Positions 45,701-54,493 of a stretch of DNA of 64,000 nucleotides are shown here, piece after piece. The DNA comes from Brachionus manjavacas. Taxonomy: Eukaryota; Rotifera; Eurotatoria; Ploima; Brachionidae. Both the position numbers and the translations under genes were made by a program. The stretch's first letter is position 1; the number at the start of each line of letters is the position of its first letter. The stretch lies in NCBI GenBank assembly GCA_019054805.1, contig JAHQIY010000004.1, positions 1,426,001-1,490,000 of the forward strand, read 5' to 3'. The notes under the pieces were generated by a model that was not told where the DNA came from, did no database searches, and saw only the letters and a program-made list of their open reading frames with translations.

Positions 45701-48700
45701 TATGACTGTAACATAGGCCTTGTGCACTTATTCATGTCCTTAAATTTGGCTTTACAACTGCGCCAAAAACTCTCTATTTTGTTGGTCCAAGCTCCTGTAA
45801 ATTAATAAAATTAACAAAAAATAATATTAAATGATAAAAATTTAATTAAAAAGTAACCTGTGTCTGGGTCAATGAAGTTAAGGCTATGGTTCACCGTAAA
45901 ATGTTTGAAATCTTTAAGTTTATTGATCTTACTATACGAAGACCAACAATCAGAAGCCAGGCATACATTTACTATAAATAATATTTAGCAGAGTTGTAGC
46001 TTCGCGGTCTGGAACAATAATCATAAAACATTTACTGTCATGATCGTTTCTCTCAACAAGACCGAACACCCAAAATTGGGCCCTTTTAATCCATAGACGA
46101 TTGGTATATATACATCGACCATACTGAGTATATATCAAAACATGTACTGTGTAAACTTGAGAAAAAAATTACGGGGCTTAATCATCCTTTAAAAATTAAA
46201 ATTTAGAATTTTTACTTTAAATTTTATTTTTTTTTTTTTCAAATGTCCATCTTTTCGCTATAATTTTCAGCATTGAAGCAGCTTTTCAAGCAATTTTTCT
46301 TTTTCGTTCCATAGTGGCATTTTGAAGTTTATGATCAATTTTTAAGTCTTAAGTCAAGTCAAGTCAATGACTTAAAATTTTTTTTTTTTAGTTAAGTTTA
46401 GTCAAGTCAACTAATTTTCTGATTTTTAAACTAAAAAATAAATATAATTTTTATTTTAATCCAAAAAAAGTTTAGTTTTAAAATCAGAAAATTAGTTGAC
46501 TCGACTAAACTTCACTAAAACAATGAAAAAAATTTTTCAAGACATTGGCTTTGACTTAAAACTGTGACTTAAAAACAAATCTGACTAATAGTTATCTAAT
46601 TTACAATATACCCGAATCTCTCAACCAGGACTGTACCCCCCATCCTGTTTAATTTTTAATTAAAAATATCCAAAAGAACAAGGCTAAAATAATTTAATTA
46701 CCAAAAAAGTTTTAAAAAAACAAAAAGGAAATTGGTTTCTTTTTAGTTAAATCTCGCCGTCTATCAATAAATAATACACAAATAATTTTTTTTTAATAAA
46801 AGGCAATAGAAATTGACAATATTAAAATTGTGCGAATTCAATCTGAACTACATGCATCAAATGCAGACAGATTTCTTAACTTGGTTTATCAATTGACCGA
46901 AACCAAACCCCAGGAATGTATCGAAATTTATAACAAAAATATGGAACTAAAAAAAAAGCAAATGAAACAAGGCAAAACATTAATGGACAAATTAAGATTT
47001 AATAAGAAATCAAATAAAAGTGATGCGAATAAGAGAAATACCGATATTGCTATCAAAATGAACGAGATGGATTCAAATGAAAACCAAGAACCATTTATTT
47101 CAATGGCAAGTTTTAAATATTTAATAATCGATTGTTCGCCCTTTATTTTTGTTGATTCAGTTGGTGTTAAGGCAATTAAAAAAGTAATCAAAATAATAAA
47201 TAATAAAAAAGGAGTATTATTTTGTTTAAATTAAGCTAATTTCTGAGTACAAAGAAATAGGAGTTACTGTTTTACTCGCTGAATGCAATGGTAATTTTTA
47301 ACTAATCAAACTTTTGCTAAAGTCAACCAAAAAAAAGTCATTTTAAAGTCTATTAAAATTCAGATACAAAAAACTATCAGTCCTATTAAATAGACAATGT
47401 TAAAGGGGCATGATGATCATAAGGTATTCTATAATTTCGACAAGATATTTTCGTACAATATTAATTCGACACAATAATTTAGACAGGTGTGAACTAATTT
47501 TAGACAGGTATTTTTTTGGCAAGAATAATTTAGACAGGTAAAAAATTAATTCGACATTTATTGATAATTAGACAAAAAAAGTAAAGAAGTTTTTAACACT
47601 AAAAAAAAATTTTTTTTACTTAAATTCAATTAAAAAAGAAAGATATTTCAAAAAACTAGTAACATCTTCAGTTTTATATGTAATCATCGATTGATTTATC
47701 TTATAAATAGAACTAAAATTGATAAAAGATAAGTTAATTGATATCAGTCAAAAAATAAAAACTGATTCCTCCTTTGAACTTAAAAAGAGACATTTAAAGA
47801 AAGAATTTAGAAGAACTCAACGACAACAAATCTATCTAAATGAATTAAAAGAGCAGGCAAAAATAGAAAATCTTTTCTCTTTAAAAGATAGAAGTAGATT
47901 TTGGAAAAGGCTTGCACAATCTAAAAATAAAAGAAATGTTAGAAAAAAAATAACCCTCCCACCGGATAAACTCTTTTCCCACTTCTTAAATTTTTTTAAA
48001 GAGAATGAATCTACTCTCTCAAGTGATCAGCTAAATATTAAAAAACATGTGAATGAAACATTTGTGAACTACACTCGTCCTGATACCCTGCCTTTTTTTG
48101 AGCTGTCTCAACTAAAGAAAATAATATCAGACCTTGATAACTCAAAAGTAACTGGCTTTGAAAAAATCTCCTATAACCTTTTAAAAAATGTTAATTTTGT
48201 TGGTTTTCATGAAATTCTATTAGAATTCTTCAACCAACTTCTACTATTCAACAAAATCCCAAAAGATTTTAATACTTCAAAAATTAATCCTATTCTAAAA
48301 GACAACTTGAAAAACAGCTTTGATCTAAATAAGACCAATTTCTATTTCAAACTGCTTTGCTCAAATCTTAGAAAAACTAATTCTAATTAACTCTCCTGAA
48401 CTCTATAAAGTTAGTAATAACCAATTTGGTTTTAGGAAAAAAACTTCTTGTAACCATGCCATTTTTGTATTGAAAGAAACAACTCTTAACTACATCAATA
48501 AAGGTTCTGGATGTAGGATAGCATCGTTAGATGCAGAAAAGGCCTTTGATAAAATATGGCGTGATGGCTTATTCTATAAATTATTAAAGAGACTGCATAC
48601 TTCCTACTGGGTACTGCTTAGGATTTATTATAACTCAGCACTAGCTGTTTTATATCTTCCAAATAATCTAACAACAAAACCCTTTAAAATTGAAACTGGG

Positions 48701-51700
48701 GTAAAACAAGGAGCAATTTTATCCTCTTTTCTTTTCAACATATATATTGATGATCTTATAATAGAATGCCTTAACAATGAACTTGGAGCTCTTTATAAAA
48801 ATCTAAATGTTTCTATCATTGTCTACGCAGATGATATAATCTTAATAAGCCCAGTTGACTCCCATCTACAAATGCTTTTGGATATTTGTGGGTCTTATGG
48901 GAATAAATGGAGAATAAAATTTAACCCTAATAAAACAAAAGTTGTTAACTTTGGCATTCAATTATTTATGTCGGTATTTCACCTTAATGGTACCGAACTT
49001 AAAGAAGCAAATCAGTTAGAATACTTAAGATTCATTATAGATTCAAATCTTGACTTTAACACACAGGCAATTATAAATTTTAAAAAAGTTCAGAGCAGCT
49101 TTTTTGGAATTTCGTATCTTCTGCCTAAAAAAAGTCCTACCTCTTCACCTAAATTCAAATCATTTATATACAAAACATATTGCCTATCGAAATTCACATA
49201 TGGTCTTGAGGCTCTCACTCTTAATTCGACCACTAAGGATTCAATAAATAAATTACAAAACAACTTAATTAGACAAATGTTTGGTTTAAAAGCCTACTGT
49301 CACATGTCACGAGTCTTAAAAGTACTGAAAGTATTCAACTTTGATGAACTTTATCTATTCTCAAAACTAACTTTTATTGATACAATTAAATATAATTATC
49401 TATCATCGCAATTCTTTAAATCTATGCTTAGTGACCCCCCCCCCCTCTGATAAATCTTTTTCCTCCGATTTGGTACTTATTTCCAAGCACTTTAAAATTG
49501 AAACTTCAAAAATTACATTAAATATAAACCAACTTAAAGAAAATCTTAAGATTAATCTGGTTGGTATATCTGATTCAATTTGGTTATGTCTTTGCAATTT
49601 AAAATTAAAACATTGCAGAATTCTCCTAAATGAGCTAATTCAAAATAAAAGAAATTCATGAATTTTGGTCCCAATTATCTTGCTTTCTAACTTTCATGCC
49701 TTTTTCTATTTTTGAACTAATGTTCCTTTTTTATTTTTATAATTTTATTTTTAGGTAATAATTTTTCATTTTTTAAAAAAACACAACAACACAAAAAAAA
49801 TTTATTTTTATTTTTTTACTTCTCCTTAAAGGAGGTTAATTCAATTCAATAATAAATTTTAACATTGATTGTGAGCCACAACTATTATCCTTTTCTCATA
49901 TCTTTTAAACAACTCTTTATTAGTAAAATTAAATTCTCAAAAAATAGAATCTGAAACTATGTTTTCTTTAATTTACTTGTAATAATTATCTTATTTTTTT
50001 TTAATTTTTAATTTTATTTCTTTTATTTTAATAAACATAACCCTGAAGGGGCGAAAGCCCAAAGGTTTAAACAAAAAAAAAAATATCTTCTCTTCTACAA
50101 TTACATAACATTTTTTACGCTTATTGGCTAGACCAGTGGATAACAGTGGCTTTCCTTCATGATTTTTTGTCTTTGAATTACAAAATGTATCCAATGTTGA
50201 AATTAGATTGAATAAGTGCGATGTTTCAAATTATAATTTTAAGTCTCAAGTAAAAAAATATTTTAAGTTAATATTGCAAGTATGAAAAACTTTGTTATGT
50301 TTTTTATAAATTCTGACTTTGAGTTTGTGATATGATGATTTATAAGATAATCTGTGTTTAAAAACTAGTACGCTCTGTTTTTTATTTTTTTTAAAAATTG
50401 AGTTTTTATTAAAATGCATCAAATGAACGTCAATTATCACTAAAGTCAAAATTTATAAAGAAAATTTGTCCGAATCTTGTCGGATGTTAATGTAACAATT
50501 CTTGTTATCAGCTTTTATCAAATTCACCTAATCTAAAAATTGTAAAATTATTTTGAAATTTTTTCATCTATCTAGAAAAAAGCTAAATTAATAATAAAAA
50601 ATAAGATCGAAAAAATATATACATAGAAGATTTAAATTTGAGCGGACTAGGAAATTTTGCGAAATAGATGAATCGTTTTTGTTCAAAATCAAACACTTGA
50701 AGGGTGAAATATTAATTTTAATTTTCTTTAATTTTTATTATTTATGCTGAAAGCCAAAGATTTAAGTAGAAAGTGCATCTGGGTATTTGGGATTCTTGAA
50801 AGGGTAATACCTAGTCAAACAGATTAGAGCAAATGTTATTTCTAGAGTTTTATGAAATAAAAAAACAAAAAAATTCAAAATTAAGTATATGAGTTCAGTA
50901 TGTTGCAACTGCTAATGATGTGCACATACTCTAAAAAATCCACGAAGCTAGAATGTTGAAATTTAATTTCTGATAAATTTGCAGTTTTAACAGAATTTGG
51001 TAAATAAATTAAATAAAATTATAAAAAAATTTTCAATATTTTTTTCAAACTTTCAAATAAAAATTAAACTCTTTCCATTTCACTATCAAGTTTAATTTCA
51101 AATATGAAAATGCTTGCAATATTAACTTCAGAGTTGTTTAAAAGTCACAAGTCTCAAGTCAAGTCCAAGTCAAGACTTTTTTTTTTCAAATGTTCCACAA
51201 ACCAAGACAAACCGGTCCATTACACGGACGGTTTTTTGCAACAAAATAAACAGTCTAGATTAAACGGGCGACCAAAAAACCGGCCAGAAAAGAAAAAAAT
51301 TCTTGAATTGGCTTTTTTTTGAAAAATTTTTTTTTAAAGTCCTGACTTGGACCGGTTTGTCTTGGTTTGTCTTGATTAAATTAATTGAGTCATCAGTAAA
51401 ATAAAAAAGAGTGAATTGATTATCATTCTAATAAAAAGAAAACAAAAATGTGTTAGAGAAGAAAAAAATTAAAAAATTAAAAAAAATGTGGTTTTACCAG
51501 ATTATATGAGTGACAGTGATATAAGTTAAGGTGAAAATGATGTCGAAAAAAAAGTAATTCAATAAAAAGTAATTTAATTTAATATAAATTAATGCCGAAT
51601 AGAAAAAAAATCTATTCGGCATTAATTTATATTAAAGAATAGTCTTGAAACAACAGAAATAGCGCTTTAATCAACAGATTTAACAGTTGGTACAAAAATT

Positions 51701-52051
51701 CTCAAAGTTAATGTTTATTTATCAGTCAATGAGCATTTAGACTATAGTGGAAAAAATGTCAGCCAAAATTGTTTAATTTTTTTTATCTTTTCTTTAAGGC
51801 ACATGATTTCAAGAAAAAATTTAAAACAAGTCAAATGACTTATTTTTCGAAACTAAAAATTTTAAAAGACTTTTACATAGCATTGAATATAGTCTTTTTA
51901 TTTTACATTTTTTCTTTTAGATTCATTTATTGATCGACTAAAACGAATGGAAACTGTCTTTTCAAATGGAAAAAGTGCTGGATTTTATAACGAAAAATTG
52001 ATTTACCTATCCATAAATGATGCTGTATTGAGTGCACAGAATAAATTGTGA
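36735..52051 (+). CDS. SLC26/SulP-family anion transporter, 10 exons, 730 aa
   Basis: Membrane anion exchanger or channel (sulfate, chloride, bicarbonate and similar). Exons: 36735-37419, 37468-37556, 37607-37736, 42622-42647, 42700-42782, 42833-43268, 43320-43496, 46803-47183, 47236-47290, 51921-52051. All introns are GT-AG, phases agree and the CDS is 2193 nt. The SulP signature is present: MQIPQGMGYALLATVPPIYG, LYTSFFPALIYFFLGTSRQL, EPMINGFLTG. The region around the anion-site arginine reads SGALARSLV, followed by GGKTQLASL. A C-terminal STAS domain (about residues 540-725) has a Lys-rich variable insert and ends FVDSVGVKAIKK, then NDAVLSAQ. Six introns are 48-52 bp; three are 3.3-4.9 kb and full of mobile elements. 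Exon 4 is only 26 nt. The gene looks intact; the mammalian subtype cannot be assigned. Confidence 0.95.
38280..39240 (-). mobile_element. Tc1/mariner (IS630-like) transposase remnant
   Basis: The minus strand reads, in order: a helix-turn-helix NKITQRQAAKKFDISQQMVS (about 39024-38965), TETQKKGARVKCR, then decayed sequence. NYNFWPDLASSHHSN follows (the second catalytic Asp, about 38560), then VNVPDVWPIEDFWSILKGKV, containing the PIEDFW block with the acidic catalytic residue. Several stops and frame changes make it inactive. It lies antisense in SLC26 intron 3. Clean terminal repeats were not found. Confidence 0.8.
39838..39872 (-). mobile_element. Solo LINE 3' hairpin tail
   Basis: On the minus strand CTGAGGA-TT-TCCTCAG (a perfect 7-bp stem) is followed by AAATAAATAAATAAA, the arrangement seen at other LINE 3' ends in this window. 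Confidence 0.45.
40230..40490 (+). repeat. Interspersed repeat (three copies) and LINE-type tail
   Basis: The block from AAAATCATTGCATAAA through CAAATACTTGAAGGATGAAA matches about 50590-50720 (+) and the reverse complement of about 57960-58080. It is followed by GAGCATTAGCTTGG and an AAATAAATAAA tail (40446-40490), so it may be the 3' UTR of a LINE. The overlapping open frames are Phe/Lys-rich and probably spurious. Confidence 0.4.
41740..42595 (-). mobile_element. CR1-like LINE, C-terminal half of ORF2
   Basis: An uninterrupted 179-codon minus-strand frame (42560-42021) covers the RT thumb and C-terminal region: WLLLFNTSKFVVMHYGH, ERDLGVIFNTNLKWKNQV, ANQMLGRIRKSF, LYLTFFRPLLEFAVPVWSPF, RIQRRATKFV, RRKKGDLFQLYK. 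The catalytic YADD block is absent (5' truncation). The 3' UTR runs to an ACTACTCATACTACTA tail near 41740. Its open frame suggests a fairly young insertion. It lies antisense in SLC26 intron 3, just upstream of exon 4. Confidence 0.85.
44250..44860 (-). mobile_element. DNA transposon with ~80-bp inverted ends and a decayed PHD finger
   Basis: The left end (CCTAAAAAGCGGAATTTCCG) and the reverse complement of the right end (CCTAAAACGCGGAATTTCCG) stay aligned for roughly 80 bp, including TTTTTTTGCGGAAA and TTGCGGAAATTT. On the minus strand a frame reads STCPICKNLC, KCIEYDSCQYWYHLKC and NWSCKKYGFDC. This is the C4HC3 layout of a PHD finger with two cysteines apparently changed to tyrosine. A second segment (GSTGRKKLGLV) lies upstream in another frame. 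At 611 bp it is non-autonomous. The superfamily is unclear. Confidence 0.7.
45068..45216. promoter_or_regulatory. Array of seven TGTTATCA octamers
   Basis: TGTTATCA occurs forward at 45081, 45108, 45132, 45148 and 45209, and inverted (TGATAACA) at 45068 and 45119. It lies directly 3' of the Merlin/ISXO2-like coding region, overlapping only the end of its ORF. Subterminal arrays of short transposase-binding sites are known in several DNA transposons; that reading is inference. Confidence 0.5.
45214..46150 (-). mobile_element. Merlin/ISXO2-like (IS1595-type) transposase gene, disrupted
   Basis: On the minus strand: RAQFWVFGLVERNDHDSKCF (about 46085-46026), then a frame change, then LASDCWSSYSKINKL and HFTVNHSLNFIDPDTG. 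A 61-bp GT-AG intron (about 45797-45857) comes next, then AWTNKIESFWRSCKAKFK and a second short intron (about 45535-45590). An acidic tail follows (MEFDKSEQEEIFDIDSQSGS), with one stop before MGELESGVQRPEEDELSEQN. SDCW, VNHS..F.DP.TG and NKIESFW are the ISXO2-like DDE blocks. Upstream N-terminal sequence was not found. It sits antisense in SLC26 intron 7. Confidence 0.8.
46340..46590. repeat. Foldback element, AAGTC family
   Basis: The ends carry AAGTCTTAAGTCAAGTCAAG and, inverted, TTTTTAAGTCACAG...AAGTCAAAG. Inside, 46396-46435 (from GTTTAGTCAAGTCAACTAAT) pairs with 46471-46510 across a 35-nt loop with few mismatches. It is related to the element at 750-1165. It is non-coding and lies in SLC26 intron 7. 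Confidence 0.6.
47719..49860 (+). mobile_element. Jockey-like LINE, 5'-truncated, nearly open ORF2
   Basis: The linker and first RT blocks are in 47719-48390. After a one-base frame slip near 48325 the RT continues (RPISISNCFAQIFEKLILI, NQFGFRKKTSCNHAIFVLKE, SLDAEKAFDKIWRDGLFYKL, GVKQGAILSSFLFNIYIDDL, SIIVYADDIILIS, with catalytic YADD at about 48826-48837). An 11-C run (49435-49445) then splits off the last ~70 codons. The endonuclease is absent. The 3' end has a CTCCTT-AAGGAG stem and TTAATTCAATTC-AATAA tail. With only two breaks it is young, or the C-run is an assembly error. It lies sense in SLC26 intron 9. Confidence 0.9.
50040..50075 (+). mobile_element. Solo LINE 3' hairpin tail with GNRA loop
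   Basis: CCTGAAGGGGCGAAAGCCCA followed by AAGG: a GGGC-GAAA-GCCC stem-loop closed by CCT/AGG, then an A-rich run. It is structurally like the other LINE tails here. Preceding sequence is decayed. Confidence 0.4.
50590..50840 (+). repeat. Interspersed repeat, plus-strand copy
   Basis: TCAAACACTTGAAGGGTGAA, then GAAAGCCAAAGATTTAAGTA and GGTATTTGGGATTCTTGAAA, recur in reverse at 57890-58080 and partly at 40240-40400. The order is conserved. No coding function is visible. Confidence 0.45.
51202..51365. repeat. Short inverted-repeat element, CGGTC family
   Basis: CCAAGACAAACCGGTCCA (51202-51219) is exactly the reverse complement of 51348-51365. The interior has ACACGGACGG and AACGGGCGACC, resembling the arms of the element at 54494-55051. 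The 34-bp-long frame pieces here are not gene-like. It is preceded by AAGTC repeats. Confidence 0.6.
51579..51635. repeat. Perfect 25-bp hairpin
   Basis: The left arm 51579-51603 (TTAATATAAATTAATGCCGA...) and right arm 51611-51635 are exact reverse complements around a 7-A loop. It lies near the end of SLC26 intron 9, about 285 bp before the last exon, so it would be in the pre-mRNA. Confidence 0.7.
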
Positions 52052-52972
52052 TTTTTAGATAATGAGTTAAAAAAAACTTAAGATAGAAAGTTAAATAAGC
52101 TTTAAATTAAAACATTTGAATAAATTTTTTGATTTCCATAATAATTCAAATAATTTTTTTTTGATTTATTAAACATATTCTGTCTAAGATTCAAGACTTC
52201 ACAAATATAGGCTATCGTTTTTACGAGATCTTTTAAAAAAAAACTAATAAAAAAAACCTCGATCAATATTTTTTTCAAGTAATTAAAAAAAAAGTGTTCA
52301 AAAAGAAAAATTTAAAATTTAACTCTTTAAATTTCGAACGACTTGTTTTGATCCGTTATTAGATAGCCTATAAATTAAAGTTTGAGATTCATTGCATGTT
52401 GGGCTGGTAGAACGGTTCCGGTTTTATTTAGTAAGATGGCCTAACTAAGTCACTTATTTTTAAATAATTTAAATTTAAGCAAACTAAGGTGAGAAAATTC
52501 GAAATATGATCACCCAATTTGCCCCAAGATTTTTTATCACCCATATAGACCGATAGGTTAACCGGGTGAGGAGCAATTGGGTTTATTGGGTTAACATAAT
52601 TTCCCCAATCTTTAGTATTAACCCAGTTAGCCGGATTTTCACCCGATTGCCCCAAAAATAACTCGGTTGCCCCGAAATTTTAAGTTTTTTATAAAGATTG
52701 CTCTTTTTATATTCAAAAGGAATAAAAAAAATTATTTTCATCAATAATTTTTAATTATCGATTTGGATTTAACTATTTTACAATTAATTTTTACAAAAAT
52801 TTAAAAATAAATTTTGAATAAACGAAACTGAAATTTAATTTTTGATAGATTATTTTAATTTAAAAATGAACTATGGTTCCCCTAACTGACTATACCCAGT
52901 TTTTCAACTATTAAATTTAAACTTAAAAATCCAAATGAATTATGTAAGTTTTTTTTTAAATATATTTTTATG

Positions 52973-53025
52973 CTGAAGGAGCATTGACTCGGTACAGATA
53001 AACAAATAAATAAATAAAATATTTA
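52973..53025 (+). mobile_element. Solo LINE 3' stem-loop tail
   Basis: CTGAAGGAGCATTGACTCGG, then TACAGATAAACAAATAAATAA. It is the same tail type as 8205 and 35262, with one stem change, and is inserted within the hAT-like unit. Confidence 0.5.
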
Positions 53026-53338
53026 AAAGTTGAAAAATGAATTTTAAAATTAATATTTCTTTCAAAATTTCTTAATAAAAATTAAACTCATTCAAGATTT
53101 ACTTAAGAGTTTAATTTCAACAATGAAGATTTGAAATTGAAAATGCGGGGAATAATTTTTCAAAAAATAAAACTTACTTAAATCCCAGATTTAACAAAAT
53201 TAATACGATATTTTGGGGCAAACGGTTTAAAATCGGTCCAAATCGGTTAAATGGGTTATTTTTGGCCTTAATGGGGTGAATTCACCAGGAATTCACCTGG
53301 TTAAAGATCAGCACCTTGATTAATGACAGCTGTTAGCT

Positions 53339-53411
53339 TTTTATTTTATTTAGATGCTTTTATTTTAATTTAACTCAAGATAATAAATTAAAGCATCTAA
53401 ATAAAATAAAA
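53339..53411. repeat. Perfect 22-bp hairpin
   Basis: Left arm 53339-53360 (ending TTTAGATGCTTT) and right arm 53390-53411 are exact reverse complements around a ~29-nt A/T loop. Confidence 0.65.
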
Positions 53412-53716
53412 GATCTTTAGTAAGCAGTCTAATCAGCCTTGCTTGGATCAAACTTTTTGATGGTAAAAATCGGCCAAAATCAAATTTCAAATTTGATTAA
53501 TTGCACCTGGATTTTTTTTAAACTCATTTTTAACCTCAAAAAGATAAGGACAAATCAAATAAAAAAAAGCTTATTTTTCTACATACTCTCTATTATATAA
53601 TTATTTAAAAAAATTGAAGACGTCTAATGTTAATAAGGAAAAAAAAATACTTATCAAAAATTGTCACCCGGTTTACACATAAAATAATATCCCCATCTTA
53701 CAGTATTTTTCAAATA

Positions 53717-54346
53717 CAGTAGAATCCCTCAAAAGTGAACACTCGCCGTCGCAAGGGATTTTTGTTCATTCATAGGGCTGTTTACATTTGAGGATGCTCT
53801 CTCAAAAGTGAACTGTTCACTTTTGTGAGATTAATAAATGTTAAGTTAATTTTTGTGTAAAACAAAAATAAAAATAAAAATAAGACCATGTATTCCGCAC
53901 AAACAAAAAAAGAAGTCAAAATTAGTGAAATTCATCGTATGATTGGAGAAATAAGATCTTATTTAACTAATAATCACCCTAGTTTATGTAAAGAATTTAT
54001 GACTTTCGAGAGCAATTTAGTTGATGTGGCCAATGTTAAACAATCGAAAATCGAAGATTATTTTAAAAATTAAATAAAATATGTATTATAAATTTAAAAG
54101 TCATGTATATTATGAAGATATTAAAAAAAATTTTTGAATTTAACTGTAAATAAATTTTTTTTCGAGTTTTTGTTCACTTTTTCTAAATTTTTCATGTTTA
54201 CATACCGAACGTTCACATTTGAGGGTGTTCACATTTGAGGGATTTTATGCCATGTAAAAAGATTCATTTTGGTCGGTCGCAAGAAATTTGTGTTCACTTA
54301 TAGGGCTGTTCACATTTGAGGATGTTCATTTTGAGAGCTTCTACTG
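53717..54346 (+). mobile_element. pogo-like DNA transposon, non-autonomous
   Basis: The left end CAGTAGAATCCCTCAAAAGT and the reverse complement of the right end (CAGTAGAAGCTCTCAAAATG) match, flanked by TA on both sides, the pogo-family target. The terminal regions hold repeated (A)GTGAAC/GTTCAC(A)TTTGAGG motifs. Between them is one 61-codon ORF (53888-54073), listed separately. At 630 bp it is a deletion derivative. Confidence 0.85.
53888..54073 (+). CDS. C-terminal remnant of a pogo-type transposase with PIP-box-like end
   Basis: A 61-aa frame inside the pogo-like element, ATG at 53888. It is helical-looking and ends KQSKIEDYFKN. QSKIEDYF fits the PCNA-interacting consensus Q-x-x-I/L-x-x-(aromatic)-(aromatic). 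Pogo-family transposases are known to carry such a motif at the C-terminus, so this is probably the tail of the parental protein. It lacks the DNA-binding and catalytic domains. Whether it is expressed is unknown. Confidence 0.55.
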   Translation: MYSAQTKKEVKISEIHRMIGEIRSYLTNNHPSLCKEFMTFESNLVDVANVKQSKIEDYFKN

Positions 54347-54493
54347 TAGTGAAAAATTTTTTGGTCCTGAGCCGGCTTTAAAATTGATACCGGTCTACCA
54401 GCCCTACTTGAATGTATAATACAGGTATTTTTCTAGAGGTCTTAAAAACAAAATAAGAAATAATTCTAAAAAAATTCCTTATTATTAATAGTG

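Larger units (their letters stand above)
43497..46802 (+). other. SLC26 intron 7, 3.3 kb, repeat-filled
   Basis: Donor CAG|GTTAGT and an acceptor in AATAAAAG|GCA connect ELYKDTKIYKQ to AIEIDNIKIVRI, the usual SLC26 order. It contains the PHD-finger transposon (44250-44860), the Merlin/ISXO2-like gene with its octamer array (45060-46140) and the foldback element at about 46340-46590. Confidence 0.88.
47291..51920 (+). other. SLC26 intron 9, 4.6 kb, repeat-filled
   Basis: Donor CAATG|GTAATTTT and acceptor TTTCTTTTAG|ATTC connect LLAECN to DSFIDRL in frame. Contents: three AATTTAGACAGGT motifs (47476-47539), a sense-orientation LINE (47719-49860), a solo LINE tail (50040-50070), an interspersed repeat (50590-50840), a foldback element (51202-51365) and a perfect hairpin (51579-51635). 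Confidence 0.88.
52399..54406. mobile_element. hAT-like terminal-inverted-repeat element with nested insertions
   Basis: The left end TTGGGCTGGTAGAACGGTT and the reverse complement of the right end TAGGGCTGGTAGACCGGTA fit the hAT-type terminus (T-A-G-G-G-x-T-G). The flanks ATTGCATG and CTTGAATG could be a decayed 8-bp target duplication. The interior includes a GC-richer block with CACCC, GCCCC and AACCGG motifs (about 52500-52680) partly mirrored at 53215-53310, and a complete pogo-type element (53717-54346). No hAT transposase was recognised. Confidence 0.5.

Noticed and set aside
46928-47191. 87-codon minus-strand ORF
   Set aside because: Shadow of SLC26 exon 8 (STAS domain) on the other strand.
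52428-52655. 75-codon minus-strand ORF (MGQSGENPANWVNTKDWGNY...)
   Set aside because: Composition is driven by repeated ACCC/CCAAT-type motifs in a transposon end; no domain recognised.
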